A stretch of DNA of 64,000 bases, taken from contig JBIKWM010000009.1 of the NCBI GenBank assembly GCA_044356305.1, positions 1 through 64,000 of the forward strand, in the 5' to 3' direction. This document shows positions 17,475 to 27,145 of the stretch, in pieces. The notes beneath the pieces are model-generated. The model did not search any database, was not told where the DNA came from, and was given only the letters and a program-made list of their open reading frames with translations. Source of the stretch: JBIKWM01 sp044356305. GTDB lineage: Bacteria > Bacteroidota > Bacteroidia > UBA10329. The translations under genes were made by a program, and so were the position numbers. The stretch's first letter is position 1, and each line of letters opens with the position of its first letter.

Positions 17475-18924
17475 AAGGTTGAAGGATAAAGGACTTTATA
17501 GCCAATCCGTCTGAATAAATCTTTCCGATTATCGGCCCAAGCTCTAGAACATTGATTTTGTTGATACTTGAAACCAATGATGTTGATAGTAAGGGCCTTC
17601 CGCAAATATCATAGAGTTCTAATCGAGAGCCGACAAGTTCAGTCGGGATTTCAACAACGCACAAGTTGTCATCTCGAAAAACCCTCATATCATGATGTGA
17701 TATTGCTTGAACTGAGGTGAGCGTCCCGGTTGTATCGCAGAACTCAAACATTGAGTATGATGACATTCCCCCATCATTTTTACTTCGACCTATAAAGATA
17801 TCGTCATTACCACATCCAAAACTATTGGTGGTGCCCATGAACAAGTATGTTCCTGGATTTGAAGCTGCGATAATGCCAATGCCAAAGTCATTTTCAAGCG
17901 AGCCAAAAGTCGTCAGATGCTCAAACCATCCACCAAAATTGAACTTGTATAGAAACACCTCCTCCTTACCACCTCCTATCTGAGAATAGGAGTGTCCCAC
18001 ACATAATACCGTCTGATTGGAATTTATGAACGCATCCCGCCATTGCTCATTATCAGGACCACCAAAGCGTTCCTGCCATGCGATGTTACCTAATGTGTCC
18101 GTGCGCATTAGATTGAAGTCGAGGCCCCCAGCACTACCTGTGGATGTAGCACCGGCAATAGCCAGATTCTTATCAGCGGAGATAATAATCTTGTTGACAA
18201 TTTCCATTCCGACCCCTCCATGATACTTCGTATGCAAGGCATTGCCATTTAGGTCGGTACGGATGATGATGATATCAGTAGAGTCGATAGCACCTGATTC
18301 AAAGTCTCCTCCAAGCACGTATTCGGTTGAGGTGAGCTGCGCGAGGGTCTTTAGCCGGTCCACGTCAGGCCCTCCGAATGTCTTCTGATACAGGAAGTTA
18401 CCATGACTGTCATACTTGACCAGGAGGCCATCTGCCCCTCCGGCCCCGCTGCTGCTTGTTTCTCCCACTGCTACAATGTTGCCATCGGTATCCACTATCA
18501 CGCTATGCAGCATGTCCCAGTTTGGGCCACCTATGGTTGTACTCCAGAGCTCGTTACCTGCCGAATCGATACAGGTGAGCAGGCCATCATATGTGTTCTC
18601 GAACGTGGAGTTGGTGTAGCCCACAATGATTACCGCTGTATCACCCATTGCTGCGCCAGAGGTGGCCATTTCAACAGCCGGTGTGCCTAAGACACTGGTC
18701 CAGATTCGGTTGCCGAGGGTGTCGGTCTTCACCACATACAGGTCAGTGAGGCCGTGGCCTCCGCTGCCATAGGTGCCTATGAGATAGAAATGATTCCCAA
18801 CCTGAATCAGATCGGTACCTGTCTCGTTCTCAGCCCCGCCATAGAATTTGACGAATGTGGTGTCTTGAGCCAGCGTATTCACACTGAACAGAAGAGTGGC
18901 AATGAAAGCAACAATGTTTCTCAT
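17464..18924 (-). CDS. Secreted beta-propeller repeat protein with weak T9SS type A tail
   Basis: 486 aa with a signal peptide (FIATLLFSVNTLAQ). Residues about 25-385 carry repeated units such as FGGPDVDRLKTLAQ, IVAVGETSSSGAGGADG and TDTLGNIAWQERFGGPDNE, the pattern of secreted Bacteroidota propellers. The last about 75 residues resemble a T9SS type A sorting domain (LELYDICGRPLLS), but the usual PNP motif is absent and GKIY replaces GIY, so sorting is uncertain. The start overlaps the barrel gene stop as ATGA. The 3' third shares the lower GC content of the following gene. Confidence 0.85.
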   Translation of the reverse strand: MRNIVAFIATLLFSVNTLAQDTTFVKFYGGAENETGTDLIQVGNHFYLIGTYGSGGHGLTDLYVVKTDTLGNRIWTSVLGTPAVEMATSGAAMGDTAVIIVGYTNSTFENTYDGLLTCIDSAGNELWSTTIGGPNWDMLHSVIVDTDGNIVAVGETSSSGAGGADGLLVKYDSHGNFLYQKTFGGPDVDRLKTLAQLTSTEYVLGGDFESGAIDSTDIIIIRTDLNGNALHTKYHGGVGMEIVNKIIISADKNLAIAGATSTGSAGGLDFNLMRTDTLGNIAWQERFGGPDNEQWRDAFINSNQTVLCVGHSYSQIGGGKEEVFLYKFNFGGWFEHLTTFGSLENDFGIGIIAASNPGTYLFMGTTNSFGCGNDDIFIGRSKNDGGMSSYSMFEFCDTTGTLTSVQAISHHDMRVFRDDNLCVVEIPTELVGSRLELYDICGRPLLSTSLVSSINKINVLELGPIIGKIYSDGLAIKSFILQPYVH

Positions 18925-20138
18925 GGCCTCACTATCACACTAAGGGCATAGCTGGTGCCTGTGCCGAGGGTGAACACGCCTTCGAGGTTGTAGGTCAACG
19001 CCCGAATAGTGACCATCTTCCCGAAATCCTTGCTAAAGCCTAATCCGATGTTCCAACTGCCAGTGCCACCATAGGCAAAGCGCCCATCAATGCCGAAGCC
19101 CTTTCCCAATCCGGCCCTGGTGCCAAAGTATAGATATGGGAAGTATGGGATGAATCGGTACATGATACCCCCGTATAGCCGCACATCCTTTTTCGATACG
19201 CCATGCTCTGCCTCCACCATAAGGCTTGTGGGTAGCACCATCAGGGCACTTTCCTGCTTTCGGTTGCGGGTCAGGTTGTTGATTAGCGAATCGGCCGAGA
19301 TATTGGACAGCGGGTCACCCGATGAGCCGAACAGGTCGATATAGATTCCAGAGTAGGTGAGGGCCGTATCCAGTCCCTGCGTTACAGTCGATGCATTCCA
19401 CGAGATGAAACCCATGTCGCGTGCTTCGAAAGTGATAGCCAGTCGCTTGTGGCGATAGTTGAACATCAGGTCGAAACCGGCCCCGAACCCTGCAGGGTTG
19501 AAGTAATGCGACAGCCCCGGAGAATTGTACATCACCGATCCTTTGGCGGCCACATCCACGTACTCTCCTTCAGGCTGGGTGTAAAGGGACCCGCTTTCAA
19601 TATTTACAGATGCCAATTGATGGCCCCACATCAGTCCACCACCAAGAGCAAAAGTCATTTTGTTGTTCGGGCGAACTATAAGCCCTGCTTGAATCTGTTT
19701 GAAGCGCATGAAAAGCCCCTCACTTCCTGATAGGTTGGCCGTTTTTCCACCCATGCTGCCATTTCCGAGGAATGCAAGAGTGAACAGGTCGCCTGTGTAG
19801 GCCATGTGCCCGTGGTACCTTTCAGCCACCATGATGCTCCAGCCGACCTTGGTGCTGTCTTTCAGATGGCGATAGAACAGACCGTAATCAAGATCAAGTC
19901 CGCCCCGCTGCAGGCCATTTGCACGATTGGAAATGGATTCTCTTTGTCCACGGTCCAAAGTCTGACCGGTGTAGAAATCTGTCAGGAGCGAGTAATCAAT
20001 ACTCGAAGTCATTAGTCCGGCCTGAGCATAGGCCCCAATCTCGTGTCCGCCCCGGATGTCCTGAAAGGCCGGATTGCGCCATTGGGCCGAGGTATAGGTA
20101 GCCTTAAGACAAAGAAGGACTAAGAGCGCGCGGTTCAT
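18921..20138 (-). CDS. Outer-membrane beta-barrel protein (DUF5723-like)
   Basis: 405 aa with a signal peptide ending near TSAQ. The rest alternates short amphipathic strands rich in Gly and aromatics (GGLMWGHQLASVNIE, LMFNYRHKRLAITFEARDMG, WNIGLGFSKDFGKM) and ends in a strand with terminal residues ALSVIVRP, as expected of an outer-membrane barrel. It resembles the DUF5723/PorP-SprF-like barrels of Bacteroidota, but the family assignment is by eye. It overlaps the lipoprotein gene upstream and the propeller gene downstream, each as ATGA. A structural role for exporting or anchoring its neighbour is a fair guess. Confidence 0.8.
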   Translation of the reverse strand: MNRALLVLLCLKATYTSAQWRNPAFQDIRGGHEIGAYAQAGLMTSSIDYSLLTDFYTGQTLDRGQRESISNRANGLQRGGLDLDYGLFYRHLKDSTKVGWSIMVAERYHGHMAYTGDLFTLAFLGNGSMGGKTANLSGSEGLFMRFKQIQAGLIVRPNNKMTFALGGGLMWGHQLASVNIESGSLYTQPEGEYVDVAAKGSVMYNSPGLSHYFNPAGFGAGFDLMFNYRHKRLAITFEARDMGFISWNASTVTQGLDTALTYSGIYIDLFGSSGDPLSNISADSLINNLTRNRKQESALMVLPTSLMVEAEHGVSKKDVRLYGGIMYRFIPYFPYLYFGTRAGLGKGFGIDGRFAYGGTGSWNIGLGFSKDFGKMVTIRALTYNLEGVFTLGTGTSYALSVIVRP

Positions 20139-21751
20139 TGTCCGTTCAACTGATAATTGATATTTCCGAAAATCTTCACATCAAGCGCATAGCCATCATA
20201 TAGCTGAACAAGGTTGGGCTGGTCTGTAGTGTTGAAAACGAAGCGAATCTCCACTTTACGGGTCAGAGGCAACAGCGCTGCTGCCTCGGTGGTCAGGACC
20301 AGGGGAACGATACTCTCGAGCGGTGCGGCCACTTTGCCGTTCACATCAAGAGAAGGAGCGCTCACAATGCCACCTGCCAGCACCTGCGTGAGAGTATTGC
20401 CCATGCTATCGAGTAGTGTGAGCAGTGGTTCTGCACTGAACGGGAATCCGTTAATGACACGGATCTTGAGATCGGTGCTGTTGATGTCGGCAGCAACTCC
20501 CGTGGCTCCAAGGTCCCAATCGAGAGTGTCGACAAGTGTAAGGCCATCTACCCTTGCGCGGAGCGGTACATCCACCCGCACGTTGGCGCGGAAAGGGCGG
20601 TCGTAGTACAGGAAATCGTGGCTGGCGGAAACATTGCCCAAAGGATTGAGGCTGAATGAAATATCGAATTCCAGCTGATCGGGAAGATTTTCAATGAAAG
20701 CCTTTACGTTCGATGTCGCATTGTCGAGTTTGAAAGAGAGCTTTTGAGCCAGCACTCCACCAGGTGTGCCGTCCATGTCCATGGCGCGGGTAAGTTGAAG
20801 CGGAGTGCCGATGAGCGGAGGATAGCTCAGATTGATGGTATTTCCGCTGCGGGTGTTCTTAGAACGGAGCGCACCGAGGTTGAAAACCCCATCGGCCCCG
20901 AGGCCGTTCTCGACATCGAGGTCGATGGTCACCGAATCGAGCATCAATTGCCCCGAAGTGAAGTTGCGCAGGGCGTCTATCGGGGTGTTCTGGGCGAGGC
21001 TCGAGCTGGTCTGCTGCCCGAAATACCCTGTCACGTAATATGGGATCAGGCTCTCAAGTTCATACTCAATGGTAAAGAACTCCTGATTTGCGGGCACAGT
21101 CACCATAATGCCATCGGGGGCAGTCTGAAGGCTGTAGCTCACATCGAGGCGGTTCCAGGAATTGGCGTTAGGTCCGCGCAGGTCCATATCATAACCGGTA
21201 AGGTCTAATGTGAACTCATAGAATCCAGCCTCCGACCCACCGGCCGCAACACGCTCGCTCAACAGCAGCGGGGCACCATTCAACGTGGCATAGGGCAACG
21301 AGTACTGCAGTATCACATCGGTTGGAAGGAAATTCTTGACTCGTACTTTAAGAATCCCGCCCTTCACAACAACACGCTTCAATTGCAGTTCGCCAAGGTC
21401 GTAGCGGCTGAAGTTGTTTATTGCGGGAATGACATAGCCCGGTGCAATATCTGGCAAGGAAACAGGCAACGAAATGTGCTGAACAATTGTAGTATCGGGA
21501 AGGTCTATGAGCGAATCGATGTTCAGGTCGATCAATGGCCTTTCTATTATCAACCTCAGACGGCCTTCGCTATCGGCCACCAGAATGGTGTCAGGCAACA
21601 GGTTACTCAGTTCTAACCGTGTAGTAAGCAGCGGGGCCAAAAGGTCAACATCCCAATTGGCCTCATCCAGATTCTGAGCGCACGAAATGAACAGGGCCAA
21701 GGCCCCAATACCCGCGGCAAGTCTCAATCTTGAAAGGAAGGCGATACCCAC
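20135..21751 (-). CDS. Large surface or periplasmic lipoprotein, unknown function
   Basis: 538 aa. A lipoprotein signal peptide with lipobox LFISC is followed by AQNLDEANWDVDLLAPL. The body is beta-rich with repeated Ig-like or LEA-like segments (VVVKGGILKVRVKNF, VDVPLRARVDGL). The lipobox lacks a clear surface-export signal (no acidic cluster directly after Cys). The longest frame starts with GTG at 21751; a TTG at about 21727 would give a signal peptide beginning LRLAAGIGALALFISC. It is 42 nt from the preceding cargo gene and overlaps the barrel gene as ATGA. I do not recognise a catalytic motif. Confidence 0.82.
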   Translation of the reverse strand: MGIAFLSRLRLAAGIGALALFISCAQNLDEANWDVDLLAPLLTTRLELSNLLPDTILVADSEGRLRLIIERPLIDLNIDSLIDLPDTTIVQHISLPVSLPDIAPGYVIPAINNFSRYDLGELQLKRVVVKGGILKVRVKNFLPTDVILQYSLPYATLNGAPLLLSERVAAGGSEAGFYEFTLDLTGYDMDLRGPNANSWNRLDVSYSLQTAPDGIMVTVPANQEFFTIEYELESLIPYYVTGYFGQQTSSSLAQNTPIDALRNFTSGQLMLDSVTIDLDVENGLGADGVFNLGALRSKNTRSGNTINLSYPPLIGTPLQLTRAMDMDGTPGGVLAQKLSFKLDNATSNVKAFIENLPDQLEFDISFSLNPLGNVSASHDFLYYDRPFRANVRVDVPLRARVDGLTLVDTLDWDLGATGVAADINSTDLKIRVINGFPFSAEPLLTLLDSMGNTLTQVLAGGIVSAPSLDVNGKVAAPLESIVPLVLTTEAAALLPLTRKVEIRFVFNTTDQPNLVQLYDGYALDVKIFGNINYQLNGQ

Positions 21752-21756
21752 GGCCT

Positions 21757-21764
21757 CAAACCTA
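21757..21764 (-). promoter_or_regulatory. -7 box TAGGTTTG before the lipoprotein gene
   Basis: Matches TAnnTTTG on the minus strand in the 42-nt gap. It ends 5 nt before the GTG at 21751 or about 29 nt before the alternative TTG. It would let the lipoprotein-barrel-propeller-membrane module be transcribed separately from the cargo genes. Confidence 0.35.
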
Positions 21765-21793
21765 CTGCAAAGCGAGCGGAAAAACCGGCCACA

Positions 21794-24700
21794 TCAGCGG
21801 AAAAGGCGCAAATTGCCATCAAACAGGTGAGGCTCGCCCAATATGTCGTTGACAAACACACGATAGATGTAATCGCCTTGTTGTACCTGGCTGCCGTTCT
21901 TACTGCCGTCCCACGCATCGTTCATATCCCAGCATTCAAACAACACCATGCCCCAACGGTCATATACCACCATGTGAAAATCGTAGACGTATTCGCCTTG
22001 GGCCTGAAAAACCTCGTTTATCCCATCGCCATTTGGGCTGAATGAGTTAGGTATGTAAATGGTGAATTGTGGGTCAATGCGAACTTCACGCAGGGTTGTG
22101 TCAGCGCAGCCATATTGCGTGGTCACAATTTGGCGGATGAAATAGTTGCCCGTGTCCAGATAGGTGTGCTCTGCGCTTAGGGCGGTAATATCAACCCCTT
22201 CGCCTACAAAGGTGAACTGCGAAGTCTGGATGCCTAAAGCGGTACTGGTCACCTCAACGGTGGGATCGAAGAAGGACAGGGTCTCGCTATTCAAATTGAA
22301 TTCGGCATTCGGCTTCGGATGCACATTTATATAGCTGGGCTTGGTAATGGAATCGCCACAGCCTTCCGGAGTCTCCACAAGAAGGGTAACAGAAAAGAAA
22401 CCGGTATCGGTGTAGGTGTGATATGGGTCTCGTTCATCAGATCCTGTCACATCACCAAATGCCCATGTGCTGTAAAGTACAGAAGATGGCCCATTTGATT
22501 GATTGATGAACCGTGCACCGTGGGGCTGGCAGCCCTCAAGGTCGGTAGTGGCAAAATCGGCCGTTGGCATGTCAAACACCTGCAAATTGCCCACAAATGG
22601 CTGGCTCACGCAGTTGTTGTCCGTCACAACCAAAGTTACAGGGAAGGTGCCCGGAGCATTGAAGATAAGCCCGCTGACAGTGGCCGCGTTGCTCTGTTGC
22701 GGGAAGGCGGTGGTACCGAACTGCCAATCGAAGGTGGCTCCTGCCCCGAAGAACCCGTTGGCCTCCAGATCGAAGGCGTTGGTGGTGAAACACTCGCCCA
22801 CGGGCACTTCAAATTCGGCAGTAGGGGTGGGGTAAACAATCACCCTGACACTGTCCACGGTACTACAGGCCAAGTTTGTGACGGTTAGGTAATATGTGCT
22901 GATCTGAGCCTGATGGCTCAGGTTACCGAGGCTGACATTGGGTTGGGCCACATTGGTGGCACTCAATCCAGTTGACGGTGTCCATGAATGAATCTCGCCT
23001 GGCTGGGCCGGAGAACCGAGCTGGGCGCTCTCGCCCGGGCAGAAGCTCACATCGACCCCTGCAAAAGGTACAGGTGGAGCCACCATTTCCACCTGTAAGG
23101 TGGTGGTGGGCGAAACGCAGCCGTTCCAGGCCACAGTCAATGACACATCAAAAATACCGGGGCCGTTCCATAACACCGAGAGTGGACCGATACCGCTGCC
23201 AAAAACGACCTGCCCGTTCTGGAACTGCCAGTTGAACTGTCCGCTCGGGTCGGCATTGCCAGTATAATTCACAACCATAGGCTCTCCGACACAGGCTGCA
23301 TTGGGTATGGTGAATGCCGAGGTTGGCGGGGCTGTGATGTTGACCATCACCGTGTCGCGCTGGTAGCAGCCATCATTGCGCGTCACAGTCAGGACGTACT
23401 CAGTTGCGGCCGTTGGGGTGCACATCGGGTTGGGCACATTGGTGGCTGACAGAAATGTCGGGGGGCTCCAACTGAATACTGCTCCAGGAGTATCGGTCGA
23501 ACCATTCAGGTACAGAAATCCACCTGCGCTGCATACACCCACATCAAAACCTGCGTTAGCGCTCGGCCCATCGTCCACAGTCACTGTAACGGTTGCCTGA
23601 GCTGGAGTTGAACCGCACTGGTCGCCCACAGTCACTGTGTAGGTAGTTGTAACCGCAGGCGAAGGAAGAATGGTATCGTTAACGCCAAGGTTATTGGCCC
23701 AATTGTATGTGTACGCACCGCCACCTCCATCGCCTTGGGCCCACACAACCGCATTGCCCACACAGATGGTCGTATCGTTGCTAGTATTGATGGATATTGG
23801 CACCATATCCTCAATCAGCACCTGAAAGGTATCCGTCAATCCGCATGTGGAAGTGACCACAATGAACTCGATGAACTCAATGCCTTCGGCCAGATTATCA
23901 TTGATCGGGTCGATGGTGAAGGATACTGTATTGCTGTTGGCCGGCATGATGATGGTGCTATCGGCCAGATTTAGTGCGCCAATTGGCTGGTAATCGACAC
24001 CCCACAGGGCCGAGGCATTTGATATCCAGATGGGAACTGGGAAATCGGTGGCAAAAGGTTGCCCGTTCAATGTCAGAGTCACCACCGCGTTCGAGCAGCC
24101 TTCAACAGTTGAGTTGTCAGCCGATGCCGTAGTGGTGTTGATGGTCACGCTGCCAGTGGTCAAACTGTTGGCCTTAACAAAGCAGCCTGTGTTATAGGAT
24201 TCATCACCCCCGTCAGAAATCATCATTTTGAGGTGATACATCTCACCGCACTGCACGATCATCTCGGCTGTGAGTACCGTGGTATATCCACCGAAAACAA
24301 TGTACTGACTGTTCTGGACCGTGTTGTCCACATAGTATGTGGGGTCGCCACAACCCTGATTATTGACCGTACTGATCGAGACCGGAGTGGTGGTGCCAGG
24401 GATAAGCGTGATCAGATTTTCAGGCTGAACCACGGTCACTCCCGTTACTGTGATGGCAAAAATGTCATTGAATGATGGGGAACATGAGAAAGTCGGGTGC
24501 TCATCAGATCCGAAAACATAGTCGAACGAAACAAGGTCAGCATTTGGAACGAAGTCAAACTCAAGAGTAAGTCCATCAAGCGAGGTAATGCCGGCCAATG
24601 TTGCCAGATACGGAATGCCAGGCTGACCGAGCTGGTCACTCGAGAAGGTCAATTGGTCAAGGCCGAAAGTGGTTACATCCCCTGTGCCGAATACTACACC

Positions 24701-24913
24701 ATCAGTAAAACCTAGCCCGGTGGCATTGGCACCGGTAGTGAACGCACCGATAGCCTGCGGTGAACCGGAGATTGTGGCATTGCTCACCACAACTCCTGGG
24801 CCTGCAATCATGTTGGCCAGTTGCAGAGCCGTTTGTCCAGTGGTGATATTCAACTGGGCCACCACATTATGGCTCAGGAACAGAAGCAGAAATGCTGTAA
24901 ATAGTACTCTCAT
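21794..24913 (-). CDS. T9SS cargo adhesin with choice-of-anchor L and PKD domains
   Basis: 1039 aa. Signal peptide 1-19; choice-of-anchor L domain about 20-240 (FTDGVVFGTGDV, LEFDFVPNADLVSFDYVFG); a Calx-beta-like segment about 250-370; several Ig/PKD-like domains (WAFGDVTGSDERDPYHTY); and a C-terminal T9SS type B (gliding-motility-associated) sorting domain about 950-1039 (IPNSFSPNGDGINEVFQ, VVYDRWGMVLFE, YIYRVFV). It would be exported across the outer membrane and anchored on the cell surface. It follows the PKD gene by 54 nt. A likely adhesin; the ligand is unknown. Confidence 0.93.
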   Translation of the reverse strand: MRVLFTAFLLLFLSHNVVAQLNITTGQTALQLANMIAGPGVVVSNATISGSPQAIGAFTTGANATGLGFTDGVVFGTGDVTTFGLDQLTFSSDQLGQPGIPYLATLAGITSLDGLTLEFDFVPNADLVSFDYVFGSDEHPTFSCSPSFNDIFAITVTGVTVVQPENLITLIPGTTTPVSISTVNNQGCGDPTYYVDNTVQNSQYIVFGGYTTVLTAEMIVQCGEMYHLKMMISDGGDESYNTGCFVKANSLTTGSVTINTTTASADNSTVEGCSNAVVTLTLNGQPFATDFPVPIWISNASALWGVDYQPIGALNLADSTIIMPANSNTVSFTIDPINDNLAEGIEFIEFIVVTSTCGLTDTFQVLIEDMVPISINTSNDTTICVGNAVVWAQGDGGGGAYTYNWANNLGVNDTILPSPAVTTTYTVTVGDQCGSTPAQATVTVTVDDGPSANAGFDVGVCSAGGFLYLNGSTDTPGAVFSWSPPTFLSATNVPNPMCTPTAATEYVLTVTRNDGCYQRDTVMVNITAPPTSAFTIPNAACVGEPMVVNYTGNADPSGQFNWQFQNGQVVFGSGIGPLSVLWNGPGIFDVSLTVAWNGCVSPTTTLQVEMVAPPVPFAGVDVSFCPGESAQLGSPAQPGEIHSWTPSTGLSATNVAQPNVSLGNLSHQAQISTYYLTVTNLACSTVDSVRVIVYPTPTAEFEVPVGECFTTNAFDLEANGFFGAGATFDWQFGTTAFPQQSNAATVSGLIFNAPGTFPVTLVVTDNNCVSQPFVGNLQVFDMPTADFATTDLEGCQPHGARFINQSNGPSSVLYSTWAFGDVTGSDERDPYHTYTDTGFFSVTLLVETPEGCGDSITKPSYINVHPKPNAEFNLNSETLSFFDPTVEVTSTALGIQTSQFTFVGEGVDITALSAEHTYLDTGNYFIRQIVTTQYGCADTTLREVRIDPQFTIYIPNSFSPNGDGINEVFQAQGEYVYDFHMVVYDRWGMVLFECWDMNDAWDGSKNGSQVQQGDYIYRVFVNDILGEPHLFDGNLRLFR

Positions 24914-24967
24914 TCAGAAAGGGTTTGAGAGGTGTCTCATTGGGCGAATTTACAAGTATCCTATCAT

Positions 24968-27145
24968 TTATCTGACCAACACCACCATACCTTGTTTTCG
25001 GTAATGGTCACCGTTGAGGTCGCGCATGAACAGATACCAGTCGTAGACTCCACTTGGGCCTATGTGGTTGCCTCCGTTCACAGTTCCGTCCCATTTTTCT
25101 GAGGGTTCATCAGTACGAAACACCTGTTGGCCCCAACGGTCGTAGATCACAAAGGAATATTCGCGCACCCCCATGAAACTCGGTCCGAAGGTGTCATTTA
25201 GCCCATCTCCATCAGGGGTGAATGCGTTCGGTAGCCAGAAGCGGTGTTCTGGGATTACCCGCAATTCAGTTCGAACCGTGTCGCGGCACCCGAATTCGTT
25301 CCACAGAATCATGAAAGGTACAAAGTTGCCTGTGTCAGAGTAGGTGTGGCTGAAATCGCAGTCAGGGAAGAAGGAAGTCTGGAGGCTGCCATCGGCCGCA
25401 TAGAGCCAACATGCAATAATGTTTGAATCGGCCTCTGTCAGGCTCAAATTGAAATCTGGTTCGAAGATGGAGGCACTTTCGGGCGCCACGGTCAAAACAG
25501 CATCGGGCTGAGGCAAGGCTATCACAGCAGGATCTAAGGTCAGGTTCAGCGTATCGATACATCCTTCGGTGGTCCAGACGGTGACCGATACCATGTAATG
25601 GCCAGAGTCATTGTAGGTATGGTACGGCATTGCCAAATCGGAAGTGGCACCGTCACCGAATTCCCACAGGTAAAAAATCTCAGTCTCGGCATCTGAACTG
25701 TCCCTGAACTGCACGAACAGTGGTTCGCAACCGATGTGGGGCCCAATGTCGGCCAACAGCTGAGGCCGAAGGAAGGTCTCGATTATGGTAGTATCTGAAT
25801 CCGAGCAATTGCCCACCGTGATGGTAAGCGTTATGGCATTTGAACCGGGATTGGAGAAACTCACCCCACTCGGATTCTGAAGGGTTGAAGTGGAAGGATT
25901 GGCCGTTGGACCGAAATCCCATTGGAAGGTGGCGTTCGGCAGATAATCTCCGCCCGCTGTGAAATCAAACGAGTTGACATCGAAACAGGCCTCGCCCGAA
26001 TACGGGATATCCGCAACAATAAGGTGCTGAACCTCAAACACCCCTACGGTGGTATCTGCACATGGATAGCCGGGATTGGCGATGAGCGTTACCGAATACG
26101 TGCCGCTGTCTGGGAATGTGAAGGTGGGGAACTCCTCATCGCTTGTATCAACGGTCACTCCGTTCACCCCGAAATCCCAATGGAAAAATGTTGAATTGAT
26201 ACTGCCGTTATCAAAAGGAAGCGTGAGGCCATCGCACGGGTCGTTGAAGGTGATCTGCGGGGGTATGAGTGCCTGCACATTGCTCGAACAGTTGACCACA
26301 TTGAACTGAAAATCGCGCCTTGATGTGCCTAACAGCACACCGTTACGATATTCCTCGACACACACACCCACAACGAACTGGCCCAGCTGGTTCGGGGTAC
26401 CGGTGAGCAGGCCCGTGACTGGGTCGAGGGCAAAGGCAGGGTTTGATGCGATAGGATATGTGTCGGAATAGGGTGCGAGCCAATTGAGCAGACTGTATGG
26501 CGGGGCCGATGGCGGACTCGGCATTGGCGTTATATCATCAGCGCCATGGAACGGAGTGCATAGGGTGTACACGAGCATGTCGCCATCCGGATCGGTGGCA
26601 GAATGGTCGAAAACCAATGGTTCACCCCTACAGATGGCTATCGGGGGCAGATCGCTGAAACGAGGACTGCTGTTACAAAGACCGAGTACCGATTCTGTGA
26701 TTTGGAGGTAGTTGGTAGTGCCCTGCGCCCCTGGGTCTATCAGGTTGATGATGGTCTGATTTCGACAACAACGCTGGTAGGCAATGTGATAACCGCCAGC
26801 AATGGGGGGCAAGGTCACGGTAGTGGAGTAGATGGCGTAGTCCACACAGAGGTCCGGTGGCACTTGCAGGCATGGGTTGTCAATCACCAACGGTACATTG
26901 TCGGTCACATCAAAAGTCACCTGAATATTTTGAACCAGACCACCGCTACTATTGAATATGCCGATACTGGCGGGAGCATCAAATGGCGCCTGTCCATTAA
27001 GACAGTCGCGGTATACCTTGAGCGTGATGCGATATTCATTGTTCCCCAGACAATCATAGTAAAGCTCACCACCAACCAGGTGTGTGCCCAGACACGAGCA
27101 CGGCACTGCTAACAGGCAGATGAGCAGATTCCCGATGGTTCTCAT
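24968..27145 (-). CDS. T9SS cargo protein with conserved N-terminal domain and PKD repeats
   Basis: 725 aa. After a signal peptide, residues about 20-310 match a Bacteroidota surface domain beginning THLVGGELYYDCLG and containing ITLKVYRDC and YQRCCRN, cysteine-rich in the first half. PKD-like domains follow (FYLWEFGDGATSD, HTYNDSGHYMVSVTVW). The end is a T9SS type B sorting domain (LPNAFTPDGDGLNDTFG, YDRWGQQVF). The start overlaps the stop of the choice-of-anchor L gene upstream (ATGA), so both are probably made together. Surface structural protein or adhesin. Confidence 0.92.
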   Translation of the reverse strand: MRTIGNLLICLLAVPCSCLGTHLVGGELYYDCLGNNEYRITLKVYRDCLNGQAPFDAPASIGIFNSSGGLVQNIQVTFDVTDNVPLVIDNPCLQVPPDLCVDYAIYSTTVTLPPIAGGYHIAYQRCCRNQTIINLIDPGAQGTTNYLQITESVLGLCNSSPRFSDLPPIAICRGEPLVFDHSATDPDGDMLVYTLCTPFHGADDITPMPSPPSAPPYSLLNWLAPYSDTYPIASNPAFALDPVTGLLTGTPNQLGQFVVGVCVEEYRNGVLLGTSRRDFQFNVVNCSSNVQALIPPQITFNDPCDGLTLPFDNGSINSTFFHWDFGVNGVTVDTSDEEFPTFTFPDSGTYSVTLIANPGYPCADTTVGVFEVQHLIVADIPYSGEACFDVNSFDFTAGGDYLPNATFQWDFGPTANPSTSTLQNPSGVSFSNPGSNAITLTITVGNCSDSDTTIIETFLRPQLLADIGPHIGCEPLFVQFRDSSDAETEIFYLWEFGDGATSDLAMPYHTYNDSGHYMVSVTVWTTEGCIDTLNLTLDPAVIALPQPDAVLTVAPESASIFEPDFNLSLTEADSNIIACWLYAADGSLQTSFFPDCDFSHTYSDTGNFVPFMILWNEFGCRDTVRTELRVIPEHRFWLPNAFTPDGDGLNDTFGPSFMGVREYSFVIYDRWGQQVFRTDEPSEKWDGTVNGGNHIGPSGVYDWYLFMRDLNGDHYRKQGMVVLVR

